Of a stretch of 64,000 nt of DNA, positions 34,264 to 46,335 are shown piece after piece. Position numbers and translations under genes: made by a program. The notes under the pieces were generated by a model. It did not search any database and was not told the origin of the DNA. It saw only the letters and a program-made list of their open reading frames with translations. This stretch comes from Trichosphaerium sp. ATCC 40318 (Eukaryota; Discosea; Flabellinia; Trichosidae): NCBI GenBank assembly GCA_038496445.1, contig JALMLS010000440.1, positions 124,001 to 188,000 of the forward strand, given 5' to 3'. The stretch's first letter is position 1, and each line of letters opens with the position of its first letter.

Positions 34264-36390
34264 ATCACGTAACGCCCTTCCGTTATGAATGAATAATTTG
34301 AATATTCAAATACAGCCTACATTCACAAATATTCACGACTAAAAAAATTCATTCATTATTCATGACCTTTTTGCTGCCACTTATGCAGTAGAAAATTGAT
34401 CGCGCAGTATTGGTTTACAGTTTGGCTGTTACAATTCTACTTACAATAAGAACTACAATAACGTATCACAGACAAGAGTACTGCACACATGAATACGTTG
34501 TGAGTGACGGTTTTACGATTTGCCGCCACGAAAATAAAGCATCATAAAACTGAAGTTGTTGGCTTTTTTTTCGGTCTCTATGTGCTTTTTTTTCATCCAA
34601 ACACTTGCATATGTTCTAAAAAGCATAGTTCTATACATAGAGTGGTTGAAAGCCATATATTGAGTGAGTTTAAGATATCTACATTTTAGCGGTAAAACTA
34701 AGTCATTGTAGCACCTTGAGCCTGCCACGTGATCTATTTTTTGCTGTATCAAAACCACTTTTTAGTACTTTCCACGCGTAGAAATAGCCAGAGCTTGGGG
34801 TAAAAACATATTTTAACATAATTTTGTAGTTTGCTCTATTTGTTGCTTTTTCTTAAAAAAAAGTCTCAGACATTGTGAGGATGTAAAGAAATGGGCAGTA
34901 GAGCGAATTTTACTAAGCAGTACCCATTTGGAAAAAAAATCATCAACAACTTAGAAACCCGTAAAACAGTGAATTTATTTTATGTATACAAGCTACTATA
35001 TGTTAGGTATATGCGTGTAGCTTAAGAGAGCTCTAAAAACTATTGACCATTCTCCATCAGTCGATTAAGTTTTTTTGTCATTTTTCCGTATTAAAGACAA
35101 AAAGTCTCATCTCCAATGCCATTATTTTCATCCAAAACATCTAGTATGCTCCAGTCAAATGCCTTGCGTACTCTTTTATCATTAGCAGGAACTTGACTAG
35201 CAACAAAATCCTCATCCAATTCCCAAAATGGCTGTACACGTGTTTTCTCCGTTACAGACGTTTGGGTAAGACTTGGTATGACTCATAAATCAACTACAAA
35301 CGCCTACAACGTGTACAAGAACATGGCGAGCGGCAATCACCCACATCCCACCCAAAAATTTCCTTTTCAATTTGTTTTAAAAACCTGTAAAACTTTCTTT
35401 TATTTTCCAAGTGTTTCTTGTATAATAGATAACAAATGCTTGGCGCTGCGCTAGAGCCACAAGACATTTTGTCTTCCTCCCAAACATCGTCTAAGTTGAG
35501 TCCCTTTGGTTAGTTGATAGAAGAGTAGTAGTTAGTATCAGAACTCTAATTCAAAGTTTTTTTCTTGTTTACTACTCTCGTATTCAAGCAACTCTATTTT
35601 TCGAACTTGATACTGTAACTCTGCACCTTCTTGCATACCTACTTTGAGTTTTAAGAAACGCTACCACGTGTTGTTGCACTTTGTTGTTAAACGCATCCAA
35701 CTGCCTATCCTTGTGTAAGTGTGATTATTGGAGTAGTTTGACGCACTGTTTTTGGTATTTTTTTGAGTTTTGAAAACGGTCCAATAAGCCTTCCTCTCCT
35801 CTTACACGCTTTATAGATGCGTTAACAACACTTTGCAGAAGTTGGTAAAAAAAAAATAGGCACGTGATTTTGTGTTGGCATGAAATCTCAAGCCAAAATC
35901 AAAAAACGGCAGCCAAACTCTCAGAAGTAGTAGTAAAATAGGTGCTGTAGAGTTTGTCGGCTTTTGGCTGCCGTTTTTTGGTTTTAGACATACCTTTACC
36001 GCAATTGCGTTTTCATTCCGACACTGAGCACACGCAAATCCTTTATCCGCTTCGCTATGCACATCTAACAAACAAAGAAAGCTTCCCATGTGCCATTGGT
36101 CATTTTTGTAATGTACTGTAACTCTAGAGCCTTTAGCAGCCCTGACGTATTCACAGCACACACAACGTTCCACCTGCGCCGTGCAACAGCAGTATCAGTA
36201 CTGCCAAAGCCTAACAGGTGGAGGAAATAGTGATTTAAATTCTTCGCAGCAAAAATTTGACTTTTTTTGCCCGTAAACAGTATTGATTTTTTTTTGACTT
36301 TCAAAATAACACAAACGCACTAAAACTAGTGACAACATGTTTCCCATGCGTATTTACGTGTGTACAACAAGTGGCACTGCTTAGCAAAAT
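34264..36390. mobile_element. About 2.1-kb insertion absent from the inverted sister block
   Basis: Relative to the inverted duplicate, sequence after GATAGATCACG (34263) is foreign until about 36390. Its left end, TAACGCCCTTCC, continues for about 57 bases nearly identical to the small element at 40341-40404, so both likely share a transposon terminus. Inside are AT-rich palindromic motifs (GAATATTC), a hairpin at 35894-35986 and a minus-strand ORF at 35811-36173 with several cysteines (CCEYVR, CAQCRNE), which lacks any transposase motif. The right end and its target duplication were not found. Confidence 0.45.
35894..35986. repeat. Inverted repeat with 24-bp arms
   Basis: Arms at 35894-35917 (CAAAATCAAAAAACGGCAGC plus CAAA) and 35963-35986 are complementary with one or two mismatches; the loop is about 45 bases. 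It could fold as a stem-loop in RNA or mark a nested element within the 2.1-kb insertion. Confidence 0.65.
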
Positions 36391-36909
36391 TCGCTCTAAT
36401 AGGAATTTGGTAAATGTAGAGCTGACATCGTTTTTTTCATTTACAGGTTGGTTGATTTATTGCTACATGCGACGTGACTATGAACGATGTATAAAGAAGA
36501 ACATCCAAAAACTAGTCAGCGTTTCAAACGCTAACAAATTGGATAGTTCCTGTTAGGATCTATTGTTGCAATACGTTACCATTTTAAAACAGTACATTGA
36601 GCTAGTGACATTGACATCAGACATTGCTGTAAGCTTTCTTTTGAAAAACAGTAAAAAGCTGTCCATCATTAGACGCTTGTTTGTCGCAGTAAGGTAGAAC
36701 TTTACAATTCACCATTTTAGTTCTGTATTGAATCAGACCGTGCAAACTGAGAACATTGCAGCCAATCCCTAAAGGCCTACAATACGTAGGTCAAATCAAG
36801 TACACGAATCTAAATAAAAAGACAAAATCTAGCGGTTTAGACTTCACAAAAAGGTATTTCGAAATCACGTGTGCTGTTCTTTACAATATTTTACAATTTC
36901 TTAGCTCAA

Positions 36910-38662
36910 ATGGTTTTCGGTGTCTCCCATGTTTTCTTGATAGCGACGCTACTATCTCTCATTACGCCATGTTACAGCGCTTGTTACAGTACTCCTGATT
37001 CTATTATTGGTCTCTACAAGTTCAGTAATGCCGATAATTTATCCATGAATTCAATCAGCAATTCAAGCTTTGTTTCTCGTTTTACATCAATGCCTACCAA
37101 CATACAGGTAAATAATAAATAACACATAACATTTTTGTGCTAATTGGGACGTTATCTTCAACTCTTTGAAGGTTACACCCGTAATATCAGTTGAAGAACC
37201 AAAATTTGTAGTTTATTTGTTGTTTATTAAAAAAGATCAGTGTCACGTGCTCCGAAAACTCCGTCTGGACAGTTTTTGTATTTTTACATTGTAGGTAACA
37301 TACTACATAGGGATACGTGGGTAACGGCGTACGACTTGAAGGATCCGGGGCGTTTGAAATAAATATTGGCGCTGAAGAATTCGTCCCATTCAGTGCGTTA
37401 GAATCACAAACTGGAACAATAATTTATGTAAATCTCTTTAGCGGACTTCTCTGTTGAGTTCTGGTTCAGACTGCTTTCTAAACCGACTCAAAACAGCACA
37501 CTATTCGCCCTCTACAATGTCACTGGTGTACTAGCATACATCTCATCAGAAGGCCATTTGACAACACATTTTAATACCAACAGCGGTCCAAGTTCTACAA
37601 ACTTAGTGTATCCTGATTTGGTTGATGCAACATGGCATCATTTTGCAATTACCTACTCGAGGCAAGCCAAGAGTTAATATCTATTCTTACCACGTACAGG
37701 ACCAACTCCAGGGTTATTTTTTTCTTTGATGGTGACTTTGGTGGTGGCAATATAGCAGTGTGTTGTATGTTTCATACAGCAAGCCCACTTGAAATTGGAA
37801 ACATGCTTAACGTCGAAATTGACGAAGTACGTTATAGCCACACTGTTCATTATCCATTAACAATCTATACAGGTATCATATTATAATAAAACACTGAGCA
37901 CAAACGATGTATTGAGTATCTTTGTAGCAGGTTCAATTGAATTTTACTAAAGCAACTTGACTTGAAGTTATGATACCACTAGCTGACTCTAATGTTGTTA
38001 GGAAACGATGGTAAATGGATGCCTGGATCACCTTCAACCAATTCGCCAATCGCTCTACCCCCTGAACCGATGCCGGTTGGTGTACAAGTAGAATCTTCTC
38101 GTAAAGTTGTCACACTTGAATCATTTGGAGCGACATGTTCAAATAACACTTTTTGTGTTTTCTTTAACCAAAATGTCGCATTGACTGGAGAGTTAGACTT
38201 GCGTGGCATTACCATTAATGTACAAGGTGCGTACATACTTATAAATATGTTGTTGATATTAATGCTATGTCTCTACCCTTTAGGAAACATCTCATTCAAT
38301 AGTGCGATAATCACAGTTGATGAGAATACAAGAATAACTGTTGAAGGATGTACTTCTTTTGGTACTCTCACAGTTACAGTTGATTCTGTTGTTAATGGAT
38401 TTGAATTATTTAACTCTAATTCATTCTGTGATGAATCTTCAGTTGAGGATGTATTGGTCAAGCGTGCTTCTGGTTGCTCATCACTAAAATCAGGTACAGT
38501 ATTTTTTGATTGTTAGAATACGTGTTTATTGTATTTGTAGAATTGTCTTCTACACGTGCTCTATTTTTTATTGGAGATATATTCCCGTGTACTTCAGGAT
38601 CTATTCAATTGTATAGTTCTCTCATATTTATGATACTGCTACTTGTGTTGCTGTTGCAGTGA
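36910..38662 (+). CDS. LamG-domain surface protein, copy 1
   Basis: Multi-exon gene with a signal peptide (MVFGVSHVFLIATLLSLITP). The central part is a concanavalin/LamG-type domain: FSVEFWFRLLSK, GVLAYISSEGHLTTHFN, DATWHHFAITYSR, FFDGDFGGGNI and EIGNMLNVEIDEVR. This is followed by a Pro-rich linker and a strand-rich region (ITVDENTRITVEGC, TVDSVVNGFELF) like that of the receptor at 1.7-8.9 kb. The C-terminus, SLIFMILLLVLLLQ, is a hydrophobic end typical of GPI attachment. The intron inside TYSR-VIFF uses a GC donor (AG|GCAAGC), conserved in the second copy. LamG domains bind glycans or proteins outside the cell. CACGTG lies 46 bp before the ATG. Confidence 0.7.
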
Positions 38663-39640
38663 TAACACAAAGTATTTTGTATATGCATTTTGCTGTACAA
38701 GAATGTTGGCTTTTATGTTTCTAGCTTGGACTAAGTTTGTAGCAAATATAAGTATAAATCACAATCAAGCTTATGATTTACTACACTGTTTTGATAGCCT
38801 TTTTTCTCTTTTTTTGATATTCTGACTATTTACAGCTGAGAGTTGGCTCTGAGTTGATAGTAGGCGCTGATACTTGCTCATTAAGGACCTTAATATCCTT
38901 AGGGCATTTTGAGCATGAGGAGGTAGTATAGCATCGCTTGATCGAAGGTTGGGAGTTGCGCTGATGTTTATACTGACGCCCATATTACGACGTGTGCGGC
39001 CTCTAACGGAGTGTCGATAGCCATTCGAATTGAACTGGCGCTTGCGACCATGTGAATTATCAACACCAGAGGGACCACGGAGTTCACTAAGTAATTCTGG
39101 CACAATCTGAGGTGTACCCTTTTTGCTGTGATTTACCTTGACTGAGTATTGAATACGTCAGTGCTACTAAATAAACAGTTATTTTAACCTGCATCTACGA
39201 CGTACCTTAAATTTGCGTTCCGTATTAAAACCAGAAATCTAGACCAATCTTTTTCATTGAATTCGCGACAATACACTAACATTTATAAATTGCCATTTAA
39301 TATTCGTAAATACAGGAATAATGTTTACCGTGTAGACTATGGCATGGTGAGGTCTTTTTAAAGTACAACAGATGTTAACTGAACAATTCGTAATAGCAGT
39401 AAATAGCTACTATGTTTGTACTACCCAACTATGTCTGGTTCTACATACACTATTAAAAGCTCTTATGAAGTACCATAGTTCCAAAATATGCAAAACATTT
39501 TGACCAAAAATGAGAACTTCAACTTTATTGTCTATCACACAGAGCGTGCATAGAGGTACATGCGTGTTGATTCTTGTCAACCAATATTGATTATTTGTTG
39601 CTACGTCAGAATAGTATGCGTAGGGTATTGAGTAGGTTGC
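38663..39640. other. Gene-poor region with one hypothetical ORF
   Basis: A minus-strand ORF at 38771-39103 (110 codons; basic, Arg/Ser-rich, starting MPELLSELRGPSG) has no recognisable domain; it may be the last exon of an unseen gene. The remainder shows nothing I can name. Confidence 0.35.
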
Positions 39641-40130
39641 TTAAACCTGAACATACGCTTTATTGTTTTTATGGAGTTTTTTGACTTCTGCTTCATTGTC
39701 GCTGTTCCTTTTTACTGCTTTAACAATCGTGACAATAACGCTTACAAAACATGCAAGAGCAGCTTCAGCTGCTAAGGTAGCCATGAAAAGCCACCAATAC
39801 TGTAATAGCATAGCACGTTGAACAAAATAGAGAAGAGCCATTATGACACCTGTGAATATCGCAAATGCAAGCCATATGACGAAAACAGAAGCAACACCGC
39901 CAGCTATAGGGTGTTTTTTTTCGTTTATATTAAGGGTTATAATATATATGAGCGTTGCTTCATAGCACATGGTGGTAAAGTTAATATGCTTTTTTCTATC
40001 GGGTTTTCAAACCACGAATTATCGGGTCTTTGGCGGTCTTTGTTGAGTTTCTGGAAGATTCTAGAAGGAGCTGTAGTTAGATCGATTGGCGTGATAGCAT
40101 AGAGTATAGAGTGAAGTGTTACTATAATTT
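39641..40130 (-). CDS. Small multi-pass membrane protein
   Basis: Two exons join in frame (donor in CCAT|GTGCTATG, acceptor CCCTATAG). The upstream exon is hydrophilic (FQKLNKDRQRPDNSWFENP). The second has three hydrophobic segments: VASVFVIWLAFAIFTGVIM, a YWWLFMATLAAEAALACF stretch and VSVIVTIVKAV, then a basic tail ending KAYVQV. No start codon is seen in the first exon, so at least one more 5' exon probably exists. No family assigned. Confidence 0.5.
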
Positions 40131-40332
40131 CACAGAATGATAATTGTATAAATACAGGAAGTTGTGAAGCGCAAAATTATGAGATTTTATTGAACTCCTA
40201 TATAATCAGCTTTTAATGCAACCACTATCAATCACTCTTGAGATCAACTATGATCAGCCTGGTTCAACTACTGAAATATTAGCAAAGAGTAGCAATAAAG
40301 TAGCAATAAAGTGAGGCGGAATTACTTTGTAA

Positions 40333-40412
40333 GGTGAACATAACGCCCTTCCATTATGAATGAATAATTTGAATATTCAAATACAGCCTACATTCACAGC
40401 GTTAGGTGAACA
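40333..40412. mobile_element. 64-bp MITE with 8-bp target-site duplication
   Basis: An element of 64 bp (40341-40404) begins TAACGC and ends GCGTTA, giving 6-bp terminal inverted repeats. It is flanked on both sides by GGTGAACA (40333-40340 and 40405-40412), an 8-bp target duplication typical of hAT-superfamily insertions. The first 57 bases are nearly the same as the left end of the 2.1-kb insertion at 34264. It is too short to code and must have moved with help from another element. Confidence 0.75.
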
Positions 40413-40600
40413 CGTGATAAAAAACGACATTGTTTACAACTCTTTAGATTGAAGTTAATTGGAGACATTATGGGGAATTCAGTTCGTGGCATGATAGCGG
40501 GAAATTGCACAAGCACTATGTAATGAAAAACTTTAAGGAGAGTATGTTGAATAGTAAATACATCAGTAGTAAAAAGGAGAAAACAAATTTTAAATAAAAC

Positions 40601-40737
40601 ATGGCAGAACATTCTTGGTACACAAATGCCCAACATTATGGAGAATACAGGGTATGGTATGGTTGTGAAGACTACTTGCCGTACAAGAGGGGGACAAATA
40701 CGACGGGAATACAAGGAGTGGATAGACAAGCAAATTA
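40601..40737 (+). pseudogene. Remnant of MORN_2/YwqK repeats
   Basis: Reads SWYTNAQ and GEYRVWYG, and in another frame GREYKEW; these match the SWYTNGQ...GEYR.WY pattern of the family at 13.9-22.6 kb. Frame shifts break it within about 45 codons. It lies about 18 kb from the main cluster. Confidence 0.5.
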
Positions 40738-41230
40738 ACTGTAAAAAAAACTACGATCCATCCACAACAGGCACATAGCAAACTTTACTATCGTCTTGGG
40801 TTTGTTTGTGTTCTGTTTTTTGTATGCACTACGTACAGGTACTAAATTACGCGTAGCTGTAAAACCTTGTAAGTATTCTTGGTATCAATAAAAGTATTAG
40901 TTTGAACAACTTTTTACACTTAAGTTTATCCAGTTAGTCGGATTGTTGTATCTCGTAAGCCTAGTTAACAGCAGCGTCTTGTATTAGCTCTTTCATGATT
41001 GCTGTATTGGTTTGAGCACAACAGTGTTAATATTGAGGTTGTGTAAATCTCACATACTCGAACATTCTTTGTGATTTAGTAAAGTGCACACATTGATTTA
41101 CATATCACACTCTAATAAACCGCAGGAACTTTATTTTTAGTGAATATAATGTCAGTTCCTGTTTTTACGGATATTATGATAATGATCCCTGAGATTTTAC
41201 TGGCAAAGACCAACTTAAAAAACTTCCAGT
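40738..41230. other. Intergenic region
   Basis: No gene recognised. Several short hydrophobic ORFs are present but none is supported by splice sites or homology. Confidence 0.35.
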
Positions 41231-41838
41231 ATGCACCCTCTCTTGCTTGTCGGAATTACATTAATTCCATTCATTTTGGTAGCTTCAAGTAAGTGCCCTA
41301 ACAAGAACTAGCTGTAGACATAGTATTTTTTAAAACCAACTTACAAAGCGATAGATACAATAGATCATGATAAACAGTCTTGTGCTCACTTTCTTAAAGT
41401 ACGTGTAATACTTTTTTGTAACTTCAAGAAGTAACCCACAATATTACAGTATTTTTTTTATCACGTGATATTTAAGAGAACCATTTGATCCAATACATTC
41501 ACTTAAAACAAAGAAAAAACTAATTTTGTGTTTTTAGAGCGACTTGACGTACAGGGTATGGTTTTTCGAAACCATTTTTTAGCGCAGCTAATAGTACGAG
41601 TATACTAGGCTTTTCAAAGACAAAAATACTTTTCGTCACCAGACTTGGCCCAGAATTGCGATAACTGGTACAGTTTGTTTCACGTCTTGCTTTGTCTTTC
41701 TCTTATGCCATCTATAGGATGTATTCCAAACATTGCACCTTCTCTAGCAACGCTTTCCATCAGAAAGTATGTATGCCAGATACATGTGACGACAGCTTTT
41801 ATAAAGCGATGATAGACAAACTAGCAGTTGCGTCTTGA
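41231..41838 (+). CDS. Small secreted cysteine-rich protein (ShKT-like spacing)
   Basis: Signal peptide MHPLLLVGITLIPFILVAS, then short exons spliced in frame: DTIDHDKQSCAHFLK, SDLTYR, and a last part with NCDNW, KHC, VCMPDTC and a stop at 41838. The last splice (TG|GTACAG to TATAG|G) restores a Trp codon. Cysteine spacing C-x2-W-x4-C-x11-C-x3-TC resembles the C-terminal half of ShKT domains, though the final cysteine is absent. The short third exon is the least certain. ShKT domains occur in secreted enzymes and peptides; no activity is implied here. Confidence 0.45.
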
Positions 41839-41904
41839 TACAGCAAGATCATCAACTCTTTTTAATTGTATTACTGTGTACTCACGTGATTTTAGCACTA
41901 TTGT

Positions 41905-42178
41905 TTGATGGACCATAATGAACCACGTGATTGTGTTGTTCAAATATCTGACTGTGTTGTGAAAGATAAAGGAGAAAATCTGAAAAAAAGAAGAATACTC
42001 AATCCAAGTTCTATCAGCCTCATTTTCGTATTGTCTGTTTTTTGTTCTTTATTGCTTTTGACGCTTACTATTATTGTATGTAAAACAGTATGTACTAAAC
42101 TGGTAACAGAATATCTTATTCATTGTCTTGTTCTAGGTCATGGCTAACAGGAGAAACACAATATCGTACATCATATAA
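41905..42178 (+). CDS. Small single-pass membrane protein
   Basis: MMDHNEPRDCVVQ, then a basic stretch (LKKRRIL) and one TM helix (ISLIFVLSVFCSLLLLTLTII), with an intron (GTATGT to TTCTAG) joining to VMANRRNTISYII and a stop. About 72 residues. CTCACGTGAT lies 20 bp upstream of the ATG and another CACGTG occurs within the first codons. It follows the secreted-protein gene by 66 bp on the same strand. Function unknown. Confidence 0.5.
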
Positions 42179-42831
42179 AACTTACAAAATAAAACTCTTT
42201 CTGTGTTGTTCTATCAAGTTGTCTAAAAAGAACGTACATAAGATCTAGAATGCTTACTCTTTAATGAAGAACAGAAGTATAAGGAATGGCAACAAACGCA
42301 CGCAAACTGCGTAGCAACATTTGTAGTAACGCTGGCACGAACAGATTAATCAAAGACAAACAGACACCTCGAAATAGCGACGAAAGTACTGAACCCTTGT
42401 AGCTGATAACGGATTTCGCCTAATATTGCAGCACAAACGTCCTGACGATGGTCCAATCAACCAAGGCCTGCCGAGGCAGCAAAAAAGAAGGGGTTAAGTA
42501 TTATCTTCACCGCAAGCCAAACCAATCATAATACATGCACCGTGTTCAGTTTTACTGCACGAATTTTCGCTTTGCCTCAAAATCGCTAACAACGCGTGGA
42601 TTATGTCCATACGAGCTATTCATGAGGTACAAACGCTTTGTAACGCCAACTGCAAGAATTAACGCAAAGCGTTCGTTATTTAGAGTCTGTCTCGTCATTG
42701 TATTTTACTTTAATGATTCTACGCCTGTTTGTGTCCGCTAGTATTTCCTCCATCTCACTTAGTAAAATTCAAATAATAAAAAACGGACTTGAGAATTTAT
42801 GATGATTGCATAATTTTTAAAGCGATAAACA
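42179..42831. other. Intergenic region
   Basis: Higher GC than its surroundings around 42290-42500. No ORF, tRNA or other RNA gene that I can identify. Confidence 0.35.
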
Positions 42832-44796
42832 ATGGCCTCTCTAGCGTCGTACCACTTTCAAGAGTCAGCACAGCCAAAGCCTGCAGCCCCAGTATCTACT
42901 TTTGATAAATCGAAGCTTCCTGAGTTCTATTGCTTGACCTGTAAGCTTGTCTTCAGAGACAGACCTGAAATGATCGCTCATTTCAAATCTGACCTCCACC
43001 GGTTCAATTTGAAGCGAAAAGTTGCTACACTACGCCCAGTAACACAAGCAGAACTCGACAAGAAATTAGAGAGTACGTGAACGTAAATGTAAAGTTGACT
43101 GCGAAATACTACCGGTTGCGTTATCGTGTGACTTACATTACCTCTAGCTGCCAAAGGTAAAGAAAAAGCAAAAGCAGAAAAAGCAGCGGAGAAGAAGGAG
43201 TACTATTGTGTAGTATGCAAGTAAGAACCCATGTTACAACAAAAACAACTCGCAAATTCCAGCCAAGAAACTAAAAAACTTCCTATTTACCTACAAATTC
43301 ATTTACATGCTTAATATCGCGTATACAAACGCTAATCGCTAAGTAGAAAAAGTTTCGCATCACTCAATGCGTTTAACGCCCATTTACAGTCTAAAAAGCA
43401 TAAAAGGCTCGTTAAGGAACAAAAGAAAAAGGAAGAGGTACCATTACGCTCCATTTGAGTATACACAGTTTTTTGTACCTACATTTATACGTATTAAAAC
43501 GTTATTAGGAGATTCTACGTGTTACTGACAAGACAAACGCACCTGTTGTACAACAAAAAGCTGCTGTACGTCATACTTTGAAATTCAAGCGAAAAATCGC
43601 CTTTCTGATCTTTAAACTAGTCCGATGAGACATTAGATGATAGGATTAAAAACGCTAAGCGTGCACCACTCACTGAGTGTTTGTTTGATGGCCATCAAAG
43701 CAAAACAGTAGAAGAGTAAGTTTTCAACAAAAAAATTCAAAAAAAATCTTTATCTTAAATTATGTGTATTCAAGTGACTTTTGATCATTCTGGATATGAT
43801 AAACATATTTTCTTATATTTATTAAAGCTAATGAGTGTATTTAGAAACTTGAAATACATGCGTTCAAAGTATAATTTTAAAATCTATGATGAAAAGTATT
43901 GTATCAACAAAGAAGGAATGTTACGCTATCTTGTTGATAAAGTAACTCTTGGATACACTTGCATTTATTGTCATAAAGAAATGTCATCATTACATGAACT
44001 AAGAGATCATATGGTACGTCTTTAAAGTCACATACAAATGACTTTGTCTTCGAGAAACAACATTTTGTTGCTCGTTCAATGAAATTTTCTTAATGTTTTT
44101 TGTCTTGTCTAGATTCAAACAGGTCATACAAGACTTCCACTAGAAGATGATGTTGGTGAATTTGAAGGTTACTATGATTTCTCTCCAAGTTATCCAGATG
44201 CTACATTTGAAAATAAAGACGAAGAGCTCGCTGAAGTTGAATCGTGCGTTTATCCATTTCATATTTTTTCAGAAAATTTTTTCACTCCATTTTATGCGCT
44301 TGAACTTAGTTGGCTTGCTAACTAATATCGCAGTAATATTCAATTGGCCGATGATGGCTATGAACTTGTTATAAGCTACACAGATGAAGGTATGTCACGG
44401 TTATTTTTGGCACAAGAGTTTCAATTTAATTAATATTATTTTTTTTTAGAAGGTGCAAAAAGAAGAAAGACTGTTGGTCATCGTGACCTCGCTTTGTATT
44501 ATAAACAGAATAACCGTGAGAGAAGACTTATGGCTCCAGATTTATTAGCACAAATGAAGAGAAGAGAAATGATGGTATGACACGCAAACACGATCTCTTT
44601 ATCTTCTTTAACTCTTTTTTTTTTAACAATTCTTGAGTGAACTATTTCATTTGCTTACTTTCTACTCTTCTAGCGATATGCCAAACAAACAAGATTACCT
44701 CAACATATGGTTAAGAGAAACAGACAATTAGATCTAGTCACAGGGATGCGCAGTAATATTTTGTTCACTTACAGAACTCAAAATCTTTTTATATAA
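42832..44796 (+). CDS. Cytoplasmic 60S subunit biogenesis factor REI1/ZNF622
   Basis: About ten exons. The first C2H2 finger is FYCLTCKLVFRDRPEMIAHF...H; a second, YYCVVC...LNAFNAHLQSKKH, is split by an intron. A linker (APLTECLFDGHQS) leads to the third finger unit GYTCIYCHKEMSSLHELRDHM, then TGHTRLP, then DDGYELVISYTDE. The C-terminal block contains GHRDLALYYKQN, RYAKQTRLPQ and TGMRSNILFTYRTQN. This is the domain order of REI1/ZNF622, which acts with JJJ1 to remove ARX1 from pre-60S particles in the cytoplasm. The start MASLASYHF is the first in-frame ATG. Two of the introns are long relative to their neighbours. Confidence 0.85.
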
Positions 44797-45129
44797 ATCC
44801 TCTCACCCGCGCTCAAAAACCATTATTATTGTTTGGTACAATAAAGAGAAACTTAGAATTATCTTCCTATTCATAAACTACTTTATATACTCTGGTCCAC
44901 ACTGATTGAGCATAAAGCATACATATACGTTTTGTGAGTCATCTGCCTGGCGTGTGGATCATCTACACTCTACTGTTCAACATACTTTCAAGGATTAACT
45001 TACGGAAGGTCGCACTGCCAGACAGCAAAAAAGGAATACTGGATTTGTTCATAAACAAAACCATGCTTGACTTTGATTTCCATTGTTGTTTGCTTACAAA
45101 TTGAACGTCTTCAATGGGAGCAAGTACTT
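44797..45129. other. Convergent intergenic region
   Basis: 3' flank of REI1 and of the minus-strand F-box-like gene. A 76-codon minus-strand ORF extends across it, but the zinc-ribbon reading in a different frame is better supported. Confidence 0.4.
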
Positions 45130-46145
45130 CTATCCGCAATTTGTACAATAGTTGAAATACTTTAGCATCTCGGTTTTGCAGCGCCAGCACGGCTCTTTCT
45201 TAACAGGCTCTGGTCTTTGTAACTACAAACACGCAACGTTAGAATCTGCAGTCTACAATATCTAATTGGGATTATTTGCAGTATGCCACTTTTTTTGACA
45301 TCACAGTGTACATGTGTAAGAAGCCATCTCTACCGTTTTGGAACGTGACAAAAATAGATACCAAAGTCTCCACTATCTGTACGTATATTCCAAATTACAT
45401 AGATCTTACATTTCTTATTCCACAACGACCAGTTTTTCTTCAAATACGGAATTATCTCATCTTCATCGTTTCTTCTATTGTATCTATGAAAAGTGAATAC
45501 GCCGCGCTTATGCCCATATAAAAGAGCCCTATTTGGTTTCCCAAAGAAACAGCCATAGCAGTAGTTATCTTCTTTCCATTCGCAACATGCCCAAGTACAA
45601 TCACATTCTGCACATCGTATTTCTTCAATTACATTATTTGTCTCCGAAGCTCTTTCTTCAGCACAGTATGAACAAAACCTTTCACCACCAACAAGTGCTA
45701 GTACTAGGTCATCATTACATTCTTCACACAAAGTGTCAATAGGCACGCAATCAAGTTCATCAACTGGCACATTGCGGTAAGTAGCTAATGCATCATTTAG
45801 TGAAAGTACTTTATCCATGGAGTAATCTCCATCATTTGTGTATAGAAATACATATTTCTTATTTCTCATGATGGGTAGTATGTGTAGTACACGTTTTGGA
45901 CATAATACAGAGAAATAGTGAAGGTTATGAAGTAATGTGTCGTCATTGCCTGTATACTTGTGTATGCGTGTTTGAAAACTTGTGTTTGTTGATTTTAGCT
46001 GTATTAGACTCCAAACGTTTTGGGTTAGGAGTGTATCCACTATTACGAAAAATATATCACTGTAGAGAGTTGCAAGAGTTATAACACCATGTTTTTCAAC
46101 TTGTGAATCTAGTGTAGGCGTACTCATCTTGTTGTGTTTGCACAA
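45130..46145 (-). CDS. F-box-like protein with CxxC zinc-binding modules
   Basis: The main exon encodes 271 aa. Residues 20-60 look like an F-box (YSDIFFVIVDTLL, then LKSTNTSFQTRI). The middle has two Cys clusters: CEECNDD...FCSYC and CAECDCTWACCEW...CYGC, which suggest two zinc ribbons or a treble clef. A second exon in frame after FCH (acceptor TTTGTAG at about 45235) adds CWRCKTEMLKYFNYCTNCG and a stop, a third CxxC...CxxC ribbon. The donor there would be a GT inside GTCACGTTCC or GTTCCA and is not the usual GTACGT, so the second exon is less certain. Possibly a ubiquitin-ligase substrate receptor. Confidence 0.5.
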
Positions 46146-46335
46146 CTGTTTTTTAAAGACAACTAAACATCCAACTATACATGAGCTGCTGTTGTGGTTT
46201 ATTTTTGTCCTTTTTGGTCAACAACAGTCGTTTATCGCAACTGTTGGTCAACAACAATCAGCAAACCAAACAGAAAAGCCAACATTCTTATTCAGCAAAA
46301 AGATTTATTTGCATTTACAAAAGTACTTCGTGTTA

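Larger units (their letters stand above)
32820..38720. repeat. Inverted duplication, block 1
   Basis: Holds PPTTL gene A (-) and LamG copy 1 (+), divergent. Block 2 (46280-50650) has the same pair in reverse order and orientation with long near-identical tracts, for example around GAGCGACATGTTCAAATAAC. Block 1 is longer chiefly because of the insertion at 34264-36390. Confidence 0.85.

Noticed and set aside
35811-36173. Cys-containing ORF as a transposase or zinc protein
   Set aside because: It spans the inverted repeat and lacks DDE or other catalytic motifs; kept only as part of the insertion entry.
42290-42500. GC-richer patch as a structured RNA
   Set aside because: No clear stem set or known motif could be drawn by hand.
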